DNA of 64,000 nt from positions 620,001 through 684,000 of the forward strand of contig NZ_CP044507.1 of NCBI RefSeq assembly GCF_008831505.1. The letters run 5' to 3'. The notes beneath the pieces are model-generated. The model searched no databases and was not told where the DNA came from. It was given only the letters and a program-made list of their open reading frames with translations. Positions 8,066-15,837 of this stretch are shown piece by piece. The stretch comes from Chryseobacterium sp. (GTDB lineage: Bacteria > Bacteroidota > Bacteroidia > Flavobacteriales > Weeksellaceae). Position 1 is the first letter of the stretch. Every line of letters begins with the position of its first letter. A program made the position numbers and the translations under genes.

Positions 8066-9838
8066 CTATTTCACAATGAATTGTATTGATTTACCGTCCA
8101 CGGTCAGGAAATAGACTCCTGATTTTAAATTAGTCAGTTTAATGCTGTCCGATTTTACAAAGGGTTTTGCCACACTTTGAACCAATCTTCCGTCTGCGCT
8201 GTAGATATCTGCTTTGAGGACCTTTTTCAAATCAGTACCTTTTACAAAGATCTCATCGTTTACCACAGGATTTGGATAAAGGCTGAGGTTCGGCACTGTG
8301 GAAGTTTCGCCTGTACTTAGGGTATAGCAAGTCCAGCTAAGGTCGTCAAAGGCCACACGGTTACCGGTGATGCTGTTGTCGGTGATGCTGATCACGGCAT
8401 TACCCGATATATTGAGATTGTCTACAGTTGTGGTTACCGAAGTGTCCGGTGTGCCGCTGTAGGGGATGGTTCCTACAATATTGCCGTTTACGCGAAGGTT
8501 AAATGTACCTGCATTAGCGCCAAATTTTAGCTGTGTAGTTACCGTAATGCTTTTGATTCCGCCCGTAACAGTCGAAGAGGTCAGGGATCCGTTTCGGATG
8601 GTGACAGCACGGCCGTTAATGGTTTGGTCGGTACGGGCGTCCGTTGCCGTCCAGGTAATATTGTTGGAAGTCCAGGTACGGACTGCGTAACCACTGTTAT
8701 TGGCCGGCATTCCGTCAAAAGTTTCGGTCCCGCAACTTCCGCCAGGTGTGCCTGCCGAAGTAGTTGCCGTTACGGTATTGCTCGCAGGTGAAAGATTACC
8801 CGCCAGATCTTTGGCAATCACGTGAAAAGTGTAGGCGGTAGCAGGTGCAAGTCCGCTAACCGTTGCCGACGTTCCTGAAACAGTAGAATGGTACACACCG
8901 TTAACATAAATATCATAAGCCACCACAGCAATATTATCGGTAGAGGCAGTCCAGTTTAAAGGAACCGAAGAGCTGGTAGGAGTACCTGCGGTAAGTCCTG
9001 CCGGCGCGCTGGGAGCAATAATGTCTGAAGTACCCCAAATCGTATTTACCCATTGAGGGTTGTCAATAAAGGGATTTCTGTTACCCTGAAAGGTGTATGA
9101 AGCATTGTTTATGGCAATTTCTACCTGTGAAACAGGATCCTGCGCGTGCCACAGCAGGAGCTGCTGCAATTGCCAGGACTGCAGGCCCGGGTAAGCAGAG
9201 CCACCCAGCATATCGCCTGAACTGAAGCTGCTTAGCTGGTTTTCATATCTTGTTACGAAATAAAAGATCATTCTGGCTACGTCACCTTTGAACGCGTCAA
9301 TGGGCTCGAAAACCGTACCGCTGAAGCCCGGAGAAACCGAAGTTCCCAGTTTTGACCCGTTTAACGAAGTGAATGTAGCTGAACCTACCATTCCAAAAGG
9401 AAAGTTACTTCTCATGCCGTTTACCTTACCGTCTGTAGCGCGAACGAAATGAATGTCATTTTTCATGGGGCTGGCTTCATTGAAAAGACTTTGTGGTACA
9501 ATGTGTTCACGGTTGTAGCAGTCGCCTTCACTGGAGTAATTGCCGCACTGATCTGTTATGGGAGTAAAAGTATAGGGATCCGGACCTGCCACATTTTCGG
9601 AGTAGATATCAAGGATAGTACCGTCATTTTCGTAAAAATAATCGCGGTCTGTAGTCAGGTAGCCGGTCCAGAGACCGCCGTAACCCATATCCGAGTGCCC
9701 GTTGGTAATGATGATGCTTAGCTGTGTTTTCAACTGTGCGCCGGTGCCTGTAGCGCCGTTGTAATAGCCTGCAGGTGGCTGTGCGGAAAGCAGGCCGAAA
9801 AACAGACTCAGAATAAATATTACTGATGACTTTTTCAT
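8066..9838 (-). CDS. Secreted endonuclease I with fibronectin III domain and T9SS sorting domain
   Basis: 590 residues. Signal peptide at 1-19 (cleavage after LLSAQ). The endonuclease I domain (about 22-275) contains the catalytic NREHIVPQS motif (Asn109 to His112), the NREHxWP-type signature of the EndA/NucM family. A fibronectin type III domain follows (about 278-365, APAGLTAGTPTSSSVPLNW), then a beta-sandwich region, and finally a type A sorting domain (from SLYPNPV to GVYFLTVDGKSIQFIVK). It should be exported by the Sec pathway and then by the type IX system, and degrade extracellular DNA. It is monocistronic with its own promoter and terminator. Confidence 0.93.
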   Translation of the reverse strand: MKKSSVIFILSLFFGLLSAQPPAGYYNGATGTGAQLKTQLSIIITNGHSDMGYGGLWTGYLTTDRDYFYENDGTILDIYSENVAGPDPYTFTPITDQCGNYSSEGDCYNREHIVPQSLFNEASPMKNDIHFVRATDGKVNGMRSNFPFGMVGSATFTSLNGSKLGTSVSPGFSGTVFEPIDAFKGDVARMIFYFVTRYENQLSSFSSGDMLGGSAYPGLQSWQLQQLLLWHAQDPVSQVEIAINNASYTFQGNRNPFIDNPQWVNTIWGTSDIIAPSAPAGLTAGTPTSSSVPLNWTASTDNIAVVAYDIYVNGVYHSTVSGTSATVSGLAPATAYTFHVIAKDLAGNLSPASNTVTATTSAGTPGGSCGTETFDGMPANNSGYAVRTWTSNNITWTATDARTDQTINGRAVTIRNGSLTSSTVTGGIKSITVTTQLKFGANAGTFNLRVNGNIVGTIPYSGTPDTSVTTTVDNLNISGNAVISITDNSITGNRVAFDDLSWTCYTLSTGETSTVPNLSLYPNPVVNDEIFVKGTDLKKVLKADIYSADGRLVQSVAKPFVKSDSIKLTNLKSGVYFLTVDGKSIQFIVK

Positions 9839-9867
9839 AATGTCTTGAACTGTAAAAAATTGGAAGG

Positions 9868-9875
9868 CAAAATTA
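9868..9875 (-). promoter_or_regulatory. -7 box of the endonuclease gene
   Basis: TAATTTTG on the reverse strand, 29 bases before the ATG at 9838. Confidence 0.5.
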
Positions 9876-9898
9876 CTAAAAAAATAAGTAGCAGGATG

Positions 9899-11110
9899 TT
9901 AAGCTTTAGTAATGTGCTGCCTGTTGATTTTGGAGAATGCCCACGAGATCAGCAGGCCAAAGGTTGCTGCCGTAGTGGCTACAATAAGATAGTTAATGGG
10001 CAGTATACGCACCGGAAATGCCAGGTCTATGGCCGCGTTGGCTTTAAAGAAACCTGTTTGAAGCTGTATGAAACAAACCACTGTTCCTATAAAGAGTCCT
10101 GAAATAATGCCCGTAAAAACAATTAGCATGCCCGTAAAGAAGTAGGTTCTCCTTAATTCGCGCAGCGGCAGACCCAGTGAAAGCAACGAGCGGGCCTGTT
10201 CTTTTTTGTCCAGTTGCAGGATAATAATTGCGCCCGCAAGGTTAAAGGTAGTAATGAATATTACCAGAACGAAAATGAAGTAAATAAACAGTTTTTCAAT
10301 ATTGATCATTTTCCAGAAAGCAGCATTCTCTTCCTTTTTGGTGGTGATTATATAATTGCTGCCCACCTGCTTCTGAAGCTCATCCCGAACCGAATCGGCC
10401 TGGTCGCCGTTGCGAAGCTTCACCAACAGTTGATAAGCCGCGCTTTCCGGAAGATTCAGAAGTTGCTGTGCCAGTGTTATGGGCGCAATGATATAATTGT
10501 TAAGCTGATCGTTGCCCGAGAATACCCCGGTTACATAAATGTCCTGCCTGTTAAAAATATCTTCTTCCTTATTGATAAGTCCCGTTCCGGCTTTGGGCAT
10601 GAAGACGGTAGCAAAATCTGCCTGACTGCCCACCGGGATGGAGAGCCGATTGCCAAGCTGGTTTTCCATTACCACCTCGTTCGGAAACTCAAAAGTGGGG
10701 TAGGAGCCGTAAAAAATGTTTTTATTAACCGGATTTACAGAAATGTAAGCTGAATCTACACCACGCAGGTAGGCAATATCGCCTTTTCCGCCGTAATCAA
10801 TATAGACTTTCTCTTCAATGGCCTTGGAAAGTCCGGCCACATCCTCTCTTTTGCTTATTACTTCCTGGAGTTTGGCCACATCCTTCAGGACTTTACCCTG
10901 TGTGCTTTTCACCGTGAGATCGGCGTGCAGGTCGGAGATCAGTTCACGGTTAAGATCCTCCAGGCCTGAAAATACCGAGATGATAATAAACATCGCGGCA
11001 ACCGCCACCGTCATGGCCAGTGCGGCCAGCCAGGTAATAAAAGTTACGGCCGTACTGCCTTTTTTGGCAATAAGGTAACGTTTGGCTATGTGAAAAGCAG
11101 TCCCGGGCAC
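9899..11110 (-). CDS. FtsX/LolC-type ABC transporter permease
   Basis: 403 residues with the FtsX/LolCE layout: an N-terminal membrane helix (about 20-45, AALAMTVAVAAMFIIISVF), a large periplasmic domain (about 50-270), then three membrane helices at roughly 273-300, 322-345 and 370-392. LolC/E proteins pull lipoproteins out of the inner membrane with the ATPase LolD; no ATPase is encoded next to it here. It starts 8 bases after rbfA on the same strand, a pairing I regard as probably operonic. The exact substrate remains open. Confidence 0.88.
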   Translation of the reverse strand: MPGTAFHIAKRYLIAKKGSTAVTFITWLAALAMTVAVAAMFIIISVFSGLEDLNRELISDLHADLTVKSTQGKVLKDVAKLQEVISKREDVAGLSKAIEEKVYIDYGGKGDIAYLRGVDSAYISVNPVNKNIFYGSYPTFEFPNEVVMENQLGNRLSIPVGSQADFATVFMPKAGTGLINKEEDIFNRQDIYVTGVFSGNDQLNNYIIAPITLAQQLLNLPESAAYQLLVKLRNGDQADSVRDELQKQVGSNYIITTKKEENAAFWKMINIEKLFIYFIFVLVIFITTFNLAGAIIILQLDKKEQARSLLSLGLPLRELRRTYFFTGMLIVFTGIISGLFIGTVVCFIQLQTGFFKANAAIDLAFPVRILPINYLIVATTAATFGLLISWAFSKINRQHITKA

Positions 11111-11118
11111 TTTAGGAA

Positions 11119-11481
11119 TTAAAGCATTGGATTATCACCTTCGCCCCGAAGTTCTTTTTCAATCTTTTCAACATCGTCCAGCGACGTATCCAGATAGAAG
11201 TTAAGCTGGGGAATGACACGTACCTGCTTGCCCATTTTCTGGCCAATAAAATTACGGTACTGGGATTTGTTCACCTCAATTTCCTGCATAATCGGTTTAC
11301 GGAATTCCTGGGGGAAAATACTCAGGTAGATTTTGGCAATGCTGAGGTCGGGAGTAACTTTTACATCAGAAACACTCACCATAAAGCTTTCCTTACTCTC
11401 GGATGACTGCTTGCGGAAGAGTTCAGCAAAATCTTCCTGGATAATCTGTGCTACTTTTCGCTGTCTGTTACTTTCGTTCAT
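11119..11481 (-). CDS. rbfA: 30S ribosome-binding factor A
   Basis: 120 residues, single KH-type domain. MNESNRQRKVAQIIQEDFAELF is the typical N-terminal helix and SVSDVKVTPDLSIAKIYLSIFP is the hallmark RbfA core. It acts in late maturation of the 16S rRNA 5' end and in cold adaptation. It is first in an operon with the permease gene. A -7 box (11486-11493) ends four bases before the ATG, so a leaderless transcript is predicted. That box sits back to back with the -7 box for mce. Confidence 0.95.
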   Translation of the reverse strand: MNESNRQRKVAQIIQEDFAELFRKQSSESKESFMVSVSDVKVTPDLSIAKIYLSIFPQEFRKPIMQEIEVNKSQYRNFIGQKMGKQVRVIPQLNFYLDTSLDDVEKIEKELRGEGDNPML

Positions 11482-11485
11482 GGGG

Positions 11486-11493
11486 CAAATTTA
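11486..11493 (-). promoter_or_regulatory. -7 box of rbfA, 4 bases from ATG
   Basis: TAAATTTG on the reverse strand, separated from the start codon by CCCC only. One base away on the other side is the forward -7 box of mce. Confidence 0.65.
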
Positions 11494-11494
11494 C

Positions 11495-11502
11495 TACTTT
11501 TG
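11495..11502 (+). promoter_or_regulatory. -7 box of mce
   Basis: TACTTTTG on the forward strand. A transcript from here would carry the folded element at 11514-11657 in its 5' leader before the mce ATG at 11690. Confidence 0.55.
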
Positions 11503-11513
11503 TTTCAATTATC

Positions 11514-11657
11514 AGGGCGTGGCCATCCTGTTGCGCGGCCGCAGGCCGCGCAACAGGATGGCCGGTCTCCGTGCAGTCGCTTTTTCTCTGTTTGGGGGCG
11601 GCGGCGCAGCCGCCGCCCCCAAACAGAGAAAAGAGCTCCAACAATGCACTCCGCCCT
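11514..11657. repeat. Structured intergenic element: three-way junction with two perfect hairpins
   Basis: A GC-rich 144-base element. The closing stem AGGGCG/CGCCCT pairs 11514-11519 with 11652-11657. Inside, hairpin 1 (11521-11563) is a perfect 20-bp stem with loop GCA. Hairpin 2 (11582-11632) is a perfect 24-bp stem, also with loop GCA, and is extended by GCT/AGC around a bulged G. A further stem GTGCA/TGCAC (11571-11575 with 11645-11649) encloses hairpin 2. Neither hairpin has a T-run. From memory, the ends GGGCGT and CCCTCACGC resemble a dispersed repeat of flavobacterial intergenic regions; I could not check this. No reading frame is supported across it. Confidence 0.85.
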
Positions 11658-11689
11658 CACGCGCAGGAAGTCATCAAAACAAATTCAGC

Positions 11690-12088
11690 ATGAAAATAGA
11701 ACATTTAGGAATCGCCGTAAAATCACTTGAAACATCAGATAATTTATTTGCCCGCCTTCTGGGAAAAGACAGTTATAATAAAGAGTCCGTGGAAAGGGAA
11801 GGCGTAACTACTTCCTTTTACCAGGTAGGTGAAAGCAAAATTGAACTTCTGGAAGCAAGCAATACCAACAGTCCCATCGCTAAGTTCCTGGATAAGAAAG
11901 GGGAGGGAATACACCATATCGCTTTTGGCGTAGAAGATATCCGGCTGGAAATCGAGAGATTAAAGAAGGAAGGTTTTACATTTATCTCCGAAGAGCCTAA
12001 AGACGGTGCCGACAATAAACTGGTGGTTTTTCTTCATCCAAAGTCAACGAATGGTGTATTGGTAGAATTATGTCAGGAAAAGCCCTGA
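11690..12088 (+). CDS. mce: Methylmalonyl-CoA epimerase
   Basis: 132 residues in the vicinal-oxygen-chelate fold. Metal-ligand positions are visible in MKIEHLGIAV (His5), SKIELLE, GIHHIAFGVEDI (His) and VLVELCQ (Glu). It interconverts (R)- and (S)-methylmalonyl-CoA in propionate and odd-chain metabolism. The reading frame is open for 119 codons upstream, but that stretch is antisense to rbfA and runs through the hairpin element, so I start at the ATG at 11690. The gene is divergent from rbfA, with its promoter next to that of rbfA. Mutase genes are not in the window. Confidence 0.93.
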   Translation: MKIEHLGIAVKSLETSDNLFARLLGKDSYNKESVEREGVTTSFYQVGESKIELLEASNTNSPIAKFLDKKGEGIHHIAFGVEDIRLEIERLKKEGFTFISEEPKDGADNKLVVFLHPKSTNGVLVELCQEKP

Positions 12089-12116
12089 AAAATTTTTACA
12101 GATTCAAAAAAATGTT

Positions 12117-12124
12117 TACATTTG
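12117..12124 (+). promoter_or_regulatory. -7 box of the tRNA gene
   Basis: TACATTTG, 38 bases before the first base of the tRNA. Confidence 0.6.
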
Positions 12125-12162
12125 CAACTCGCAAAACAAAAGGTTTAGTCCGATTGTTTTCT

Positions 12163-12236
12163 GGCCTTGTAACTCAGCTGGTTAGAGTAGCTGACTCATA
12201 ATCAGCAAGTCCTTGGTTCGAGCCCAAGCTGGGCCA
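12163..12236 (+). tRNA. tRNA with CAU anticodon (elongator Met or Ile2)
   Basis: 74 bases fold as a cloverleaf: acceptor GGCCTTG/CTGGGCC with one U-U mismatch and a G-U, D stem ACTC/GAGT with AGCTGGTTA loop, anticodon stem GCTGA/TCAGC with loop CTCATAA (anticodon CAU), T arm CTTGG/CCAAG with loop TTCGAGC, discriminator A. The CCA end is not encoded (ACT follows). CAU is read either by elongator tRNA-Met or, after lysidine modification, by tRNA-Ile2. The acceptor does not decide this for me. Confidence 0.95.
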
Positions 12237-12245
12237 CTTTAAATT

Positions 12246-12284
12246 GAAGCACTTACAGAAACGTAGGTGCTTCCTTCTTTTTAT
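12246..12284 (+). terminator. Terminator of the tRNA transcript
   Basis: GAAGCAC and GTGCTTC arms (12246-12252 and 12267-12273) with an inner TAC/GTA pair, followed by a T-rich tail. Confidence 0.8.
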
Positions 12285-12475
12285 TACAGCTCTTTCTCCT
12301 GCTTGTATACATCCAATCCTTATTGATATACTTTATTTTATAGGTAAGCTGCCCACTAATTTCCTATTTTACTTATTTGTACGTTCGATCAGATTTAATA
12401 TCTGTTGGAATAAATATTGACAAGAGTCTTCAAATCTTTTTTATCACAAAATCAATTAACATAAAAAATAGAATT

Positions 12476-13156
12476 ATGAATGTACTGTTTGTCCTAACGT
12501 CCCACGCTGAGTTGGGAGATTCCGGTAAGAAAACCGGTTTCTGGATTGAGGAATTTGCCAGTCCTTATTATTACCTCACGGACAGGGGTGTTGAAGTGAC
12601 CTTGGCATCACCGGCGGGAGGTCAGCCGCCAATTGATCCTACCAGTGATCAACCTGAAAACCAGACTGAATCCACCATCCGCTTTAAAGGAGATGAGGCC
12701 CTGCAGGAAAAACTTAGCAGAACGCTGTCGCTGGCAGATGTAAGCGCAGATGATTATGATGCCGTTTTCTATCCGGGAGGTCACGGACCGCTTTGGGATT
12801 TGGCGGAAAGCGAGGATTCAAGGTTACTGATACAGACCTTTTATGGGATGCAGAAGCCTGTTGGATTCGTTTGCCACGCGCCGGCAGCTTTAAAGAATGT
12901 AAAAGATGATAAGGGTGAAGCGTTGGTAAAGGGTAAAAAAGTAACCGGGTTTTCCAATACTGAAGAGGAGCTTGTTCAGCTCAAAGAGGTCGTGCCCTTT
13001 CTTGTAGAAGATATGCTGAAAGAAAACGGTGGCAACTATTCCAAAGCGGGTGATTTTGAACCCTATGCTCTGGAAGACGGTCTTCTAATTACAGGACAGA
13101 ATCCTGCTTCATCCGAAAAGGTAGCAGAACTTTTGCTGGCTCAGCTGAAAAAATAG
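12476..13156 (+). CDS. DJ-1/PfpI family protein (Hsp31-like, class I glutamine amidotransferase-like)
   Basis: 226 residues from MNVLFVLTSHAELG. The nucleophile elbow is GFVCHAPAAL around residue 138, and VFYPGGHGPLWDL near 107 supplies the second glycine-rich turn with its His. KTGFWIEEFASPYY near residue 20 contains the conserved Glu that pairs with the cysteine. This is the Hsp31/glyoxalase III-like branch, linked to methylglyoxal or protein deglycation. The reading frame extends 99 bases upstream, but the extension is AT-rich and not protein-like. Single gene, with two downstream hairpins. Confidence 0.88.
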   Translation: MNVLFVLTSHAELGDSGKKTGFWIEEFASPYYYLTDRGVEVTLASPAGGQPPIDPTSDQPENQTESTIRFKGDEALQEKLSRTLSLADVSADDYDAVFYPGGHGPLWDLAESEDSRLLIQTFYGMQKPVGFVCHAPAALKNVKDDKGEALVKGKKVTGFSNTEEELVQLKEVVPFLVEDMLKENGGNYSKAGDFEPYALEDGLLITGQNPASSEKVAELLLAQLKK

Positions 13157-13157
13157 T

Positions 13158-13206
13158 TTTACACGGATAGGTGTAAAGTTCCGTGATGCATGTCGCGGAA
13201 TTTTTT
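13158..13206 (+). terminator. Tandem hairpins after the DJ-1/PfpI gene
   Basis: TTTACAC/GTGTAAA (13158-13164 with 13171-13177) overlaps the start of TTCCG/CGGAA (13179-13183 with 13196-13200), which is followed by six T. The second is the likely terminator. Confidence 0.55.
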
Positions 13207-13367
13207 ATTGGTAGATAGCTCTCATTCCACTACGATGCAGGCTCGTGGACTCAATAAGTGAGGACAACCGATGCCATTACAGATTTTGTGCGAAATAAAA
13301 TGTCAGCAATTTCTGCTTCTTCATTGCCTCAGAAATCAATAAATTGCTTGCTCTTATTCATAATACC

Positions 13368-13805
13368 ATGAAACTTACTGCCCAGGCTACCCTCCAGATT
13401 CAAAAAACCGTTGGTGAGGTTTTTGAAGCCATAGTCAATCCTGATCACATGACTCAGTATTTTATTTCGGAAAGCAGCGGCCGACTGGAGTCCGGAAAGA
13501 ATCTGACTTGGAAATTTCCGGAGTTTGAAGATGAATTCCCGGTGACACAGGTACGCATCCAGGCTCCGAACCTGATTTCATTTGTTTGGGACCCCGAAAC
13601 CACAGTAAACATTTTCCTGAATGCTCAGGCCGACCAAAGTACGTTGGTCAAAGTTACAGAAGGCGATAAAGAGCTGGATGACGATAACCTGAAATGGCTT
13701 ATCAGTAATACCGAAGGTTGGGCCAACTTTCTGGCCTGCCTAAAGGCTTACTTAGAATATGGCGTGCACCTCCGCAAAGGCGCCTACGATTTTATGAGAA
13801 AATAA
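13368..13805 (+). CDS. SRPBCC (AHSA1-like) domain protein
   Basis: 145 residues from MKLTAQATLQ. A single START/SRPBCC helix-grip fold is suggested by KTVGEVFEAIVNPDHMTQYFIS at the start, the central WKFPEFEDEFPVTQVRI and the C-terminal helix SNTEGWANFLACLKAYLEYG. These proteins bind small hydrophobic ligands or assist Hsp90-like chaperones; no specific role can be given. The eight codons upstream of the chosen ATG are not protein-like. It converges on the DUF421 gene with about 35 bases between. Confidence 0.85.
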   Translation: MKLTAQATLQIQKTVGEVFEAIVNPDHMTQYFISESSGRLESGKNLTWKFPEFEDEFPVTQVRIQAPNLISFVWDPETTVNIFLNAQADQSTLVKVTEGDKELDDDNLKWLISNTEGWANFLACLKAYLEYGVHLRKGAYDFMRK

Positions 13806-13839
13806 ACAGTTGGCTTGGGGACTCATACAGGTACAGAGT

Positions 13840-14541
13840 TTAGGTTACGCGTTTATTATTGCTGGAGCTCACCCACTTTTCCTTTCCGCAATGTGAACAT
13901 TTGCCCGCTGCACCGGGCGTTTTTTCTTCAGTATAACCACAGAAGGTACAGGAGTAAAAACCCGCCTTTTCAATGACCTTTACAGGATGATCCAGGGAAT
14001 TCAGCATAATGGGAAGGCCGTAGCGGATTTCATCAGTTTCCCGGAAAAAGACACTAACACCGCCTGAGGTTTCCTCGATAGCTGTTTCTATCTGTCCCAG
14101 GTGGGAGATTCCGCGTAAACGGAGCTCAGCGAAGAATTCGTCGTTCCCGAGATTCTCTTTCTTAAAATTTTCAATTTCAAAAACCCCGTCCCTGATCAGG
14201 CATACCGGCTTGCCCTCTACCATGTCCTCAAATCTTTTGGATTTACCAAGAAAATAGGTAAGTAGCGCATACAATGCGATGATTACGATAAAAACCAGAA
14301 GCGAGAACACGATACCCACATCCTTATAAAACATAGGGTCGCCCGCGGCCGATCCCAAACCTATAATGACTACGAGCTCAAAAACCGAAAGCTGTTTCAC
14401 ACCCCTTTTTCCCAGAATCCGAAGTCCCAGAATAATAATCAGGAACATGATGACGGTTCTCAGGATGACTTCCGGCAGGAACGACCAGTCTTCGGACCCA
14501 AGTAACAGGTCCTTCCAGTCTATAACGGCAATTGTGTTCAT
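13840..14541 (-). CDS. DUF421 membrane protein with C-terminal zinc ribbon
   Basis: 233 residues. Three membrane helices lie near 24-43, 52-66 and 74-98 (RTVIMFLIIILGLRILGKRG is the family start), followed by the cytosolic YetF-like domain (KRFEDMVEGKPVCLIRDG; NDEFFAELRLRGI). The last 40 residues add a rubredoxin-like four-cysteine ribbon, FYSCTFCGY then CSHCGKEKW: Cys198, Cys201, Cys215, Cys218. I do not see this ribbon as part of the standard DUF421 architecture. Function is unknown; some homologues are tied to envelope stress. Confidence 0.88.
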   Translation of the reverse strand: MNTIAVIDWKDLLLGSEDWSFLPEVILRTVIMFLIIILGLRILGKRGVKQLSVFELVVIIGLGSAAGDPMFYKDVGIVFSLLVFIVIIALYALLTYFLGKSKRFEDMVEGKPVCLIRDGVFEIENFKKENLGNDEFFAELRLRGISHLGQIETAIEETSGGVSVFFRETDEIRYGLPIMLNSLDHPVKVIEKAGFYSCTFCGYTEEKTPGAAGKCSHCGKEKWVSSSNNKRVT

Positions 14542-14640
14542 AGAGTAGTGTTTCGGAACCTATAGCCAAAAGAATGCCTATTTGGAAAACACCGCTTGCG
14601 GATTAGGCAAAATGATTTCCGGGCAGCCGCTTTAACAAAG

Positions 14641-14674
14641 AAATCCTCCTGAACTTTGAAATTCAGGAGGATTT
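14641..14674 (-). terminator. Terminator of the sorting-domain gene
   Basis: Perfect 13-bp stem (AAATCCTCCTGAA/TTCAGGAGGATTT) with an 8-base loop; T-rich on both sides, so it may act both ways. Confidence 0.8.
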
Positions 14675-14703
14675 TATTGGAAATTATAAACTTGTTCAGC
14701 CAG

Positions 14704-15699
14704 TTATTTTTTAATGAAGTTAAGCGTTCTTGCTTCCACCGTTGGGCCACTTATCTCCAGAAAATAAACGCCTGCCGGCAAATCGGATACTTCCACCTTA
14801 CCCTCTTTTATTACACGTGACCTGACCAGTTTTCCGTCCGCTGCGAAAATCTTAGCAGATGAATACCTGCTGATCTCTCCGGTGAGATGAATAATTTCCT
14901 GTGCCGGATTCGGGAAAATCTGCAGTTTTGATGCTGGGTCAGCATTAACTGTGCTCAGAAACACCTCGTTAAGAGCCTGTGCACCGGTGGTAGTCTGGTT
15001 AATGCCCAGCAGCGGAACACTTATATTGGCGCTGGTGTAGGAAAGTATAGGGAACTTGCGCACATTATCATAATAAGTGTAGGTAGTGTTCGTTACCGTA
15101 CCTATCGGTACCAGGAAAAGGATATCACTGCTTTGGTGAAGGTTCAGATTCTGCACAGATTTCAGGCGCAGTACATTCGGATAGGTTTGGGATCCCAAAA
15201 TCAGCGTGCCGGCAGCATCTGCAGTATTGGTGATGGTACCTTTAAAGATTCCTGACGCTGCAGACGAGGTGAAAGTCCCCTGAGCCTGATCTGTCTCATT
15301 ATAACCAAAGGCGGCCGGATACGTGATCACTGTTCCGTTGTTCACTGAAAAGTTCAGCGTAGCATCGGGTGTAATAAGTCCCGTAATTTCCAGCTTGGTA
15401 GCTGTTTGCTTGTAAAGTACCGTATTTCCAAGGCCGTTCATCTTAATGGTGCTGCCCGGGAAAGTGGTAAGTTCCGACGCACTGGGCGCTGTGTAGGTGG
15501 TTGCCGCAGCTGCTCCCTGAGTAAGGCTGCCGTTCTGGAAAGTTACACCTGCGCCGGTAGCGGAATTATCTACAGTACCGTTCACGGTTACATAATTCAC
15601 CGTTTCGCCCACAACAGGATCATTAAATGCTTTAGTTATGGTGGTTTGAGCGGAAACCATACCTGTAAACGCTGTAATAAGCAGTATTGATTTTTTCAT
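14704..15699 (-). CDS. Secreted protein with T9SS type A sorting domain
   Basis: 331 residues. Signal peptide MKKSILLITAFTGMVSAQ. The mature N-terminal part (20-240) is Thr, Ser, Asn and Gly rich beta structure with no catalytic motif that I can see. The C-terminal sorting domain starts near IFPNPAQEIIHLTGE and ends GVYFLEISGPTVEARTLNFIKK. It is expected to be secreted by the type IX system and anchored at the cell surface or released. Single gene with its own -7 box (15713-15720) and terminator. Confidence 0.88.
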   Translation of the reverse strand: MKKSILLITAFTGMVSAQTTITKAFNDPVVGETVNYVTVNGTVDNSATGAGVTFQNGSLTQGAAAATTYTAPSASELTTFPGSTIKMNGLGNTVLYKQTATKLEITGLITPDATLNFSVNNGTVITYPAAFGYNETDQAQGTFTSSAASGIFKGTITNTADAAGTLILGSQTYPNVLRLKSVQNLNLHQSSDILFLVPIGTVTNTTYTYYDNVRKFPILSYTSANISVPLLGINQTTTGAQALNEVFLSTVNADPASKLQIFPNPAQEIIHLTGEISRYSSAKIFAADGKLVRSRVIKEGKVEVSDLPAGVYFLEISGPTVEARTLNFIKK

Positions 15700-15712
15700 C
15701 GAATATTTTTTG

Positions 15713-15720
15713 CAAATATA
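15713..15720 (-). promoter_or_regulatory. -7 box of the sorting-domain gene
   Basis: TATATTTG on the reverse strand, 13 bases from the ATG. Confidence 0.6.
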
Positions 15721-15837
15721 GACAAAAACTAAAATTAAGTTTGTAGTTTATCGATAATGTATAATATTATAAACTTAGGATGTGAAAAAGCCTGGCTGCA
15801 TACGCGGACCTCTGACTTAGGAAACGGAGGCGTATAG

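Noticed and set aside
11521-11632. Hairpins 1 and 2 as terminators
   Set aside because: No T-run follows either stem in either direction, and the stems are too long and embedded in a larger fold.
11333-11689. Upstream extension of the mce reading frame
   Set aside because: Antisense to rbfA and translates the hairpins (Arg/Ala/Pro/Gly runs). The ATG at 11690 starts a normal-length epimerase.
12377-12475. Upstream extension of the DJ-1/PfpI frame
   Set aside because: AT-rich, not protein-like; the ATG at 12476 begins the conserved first strand.
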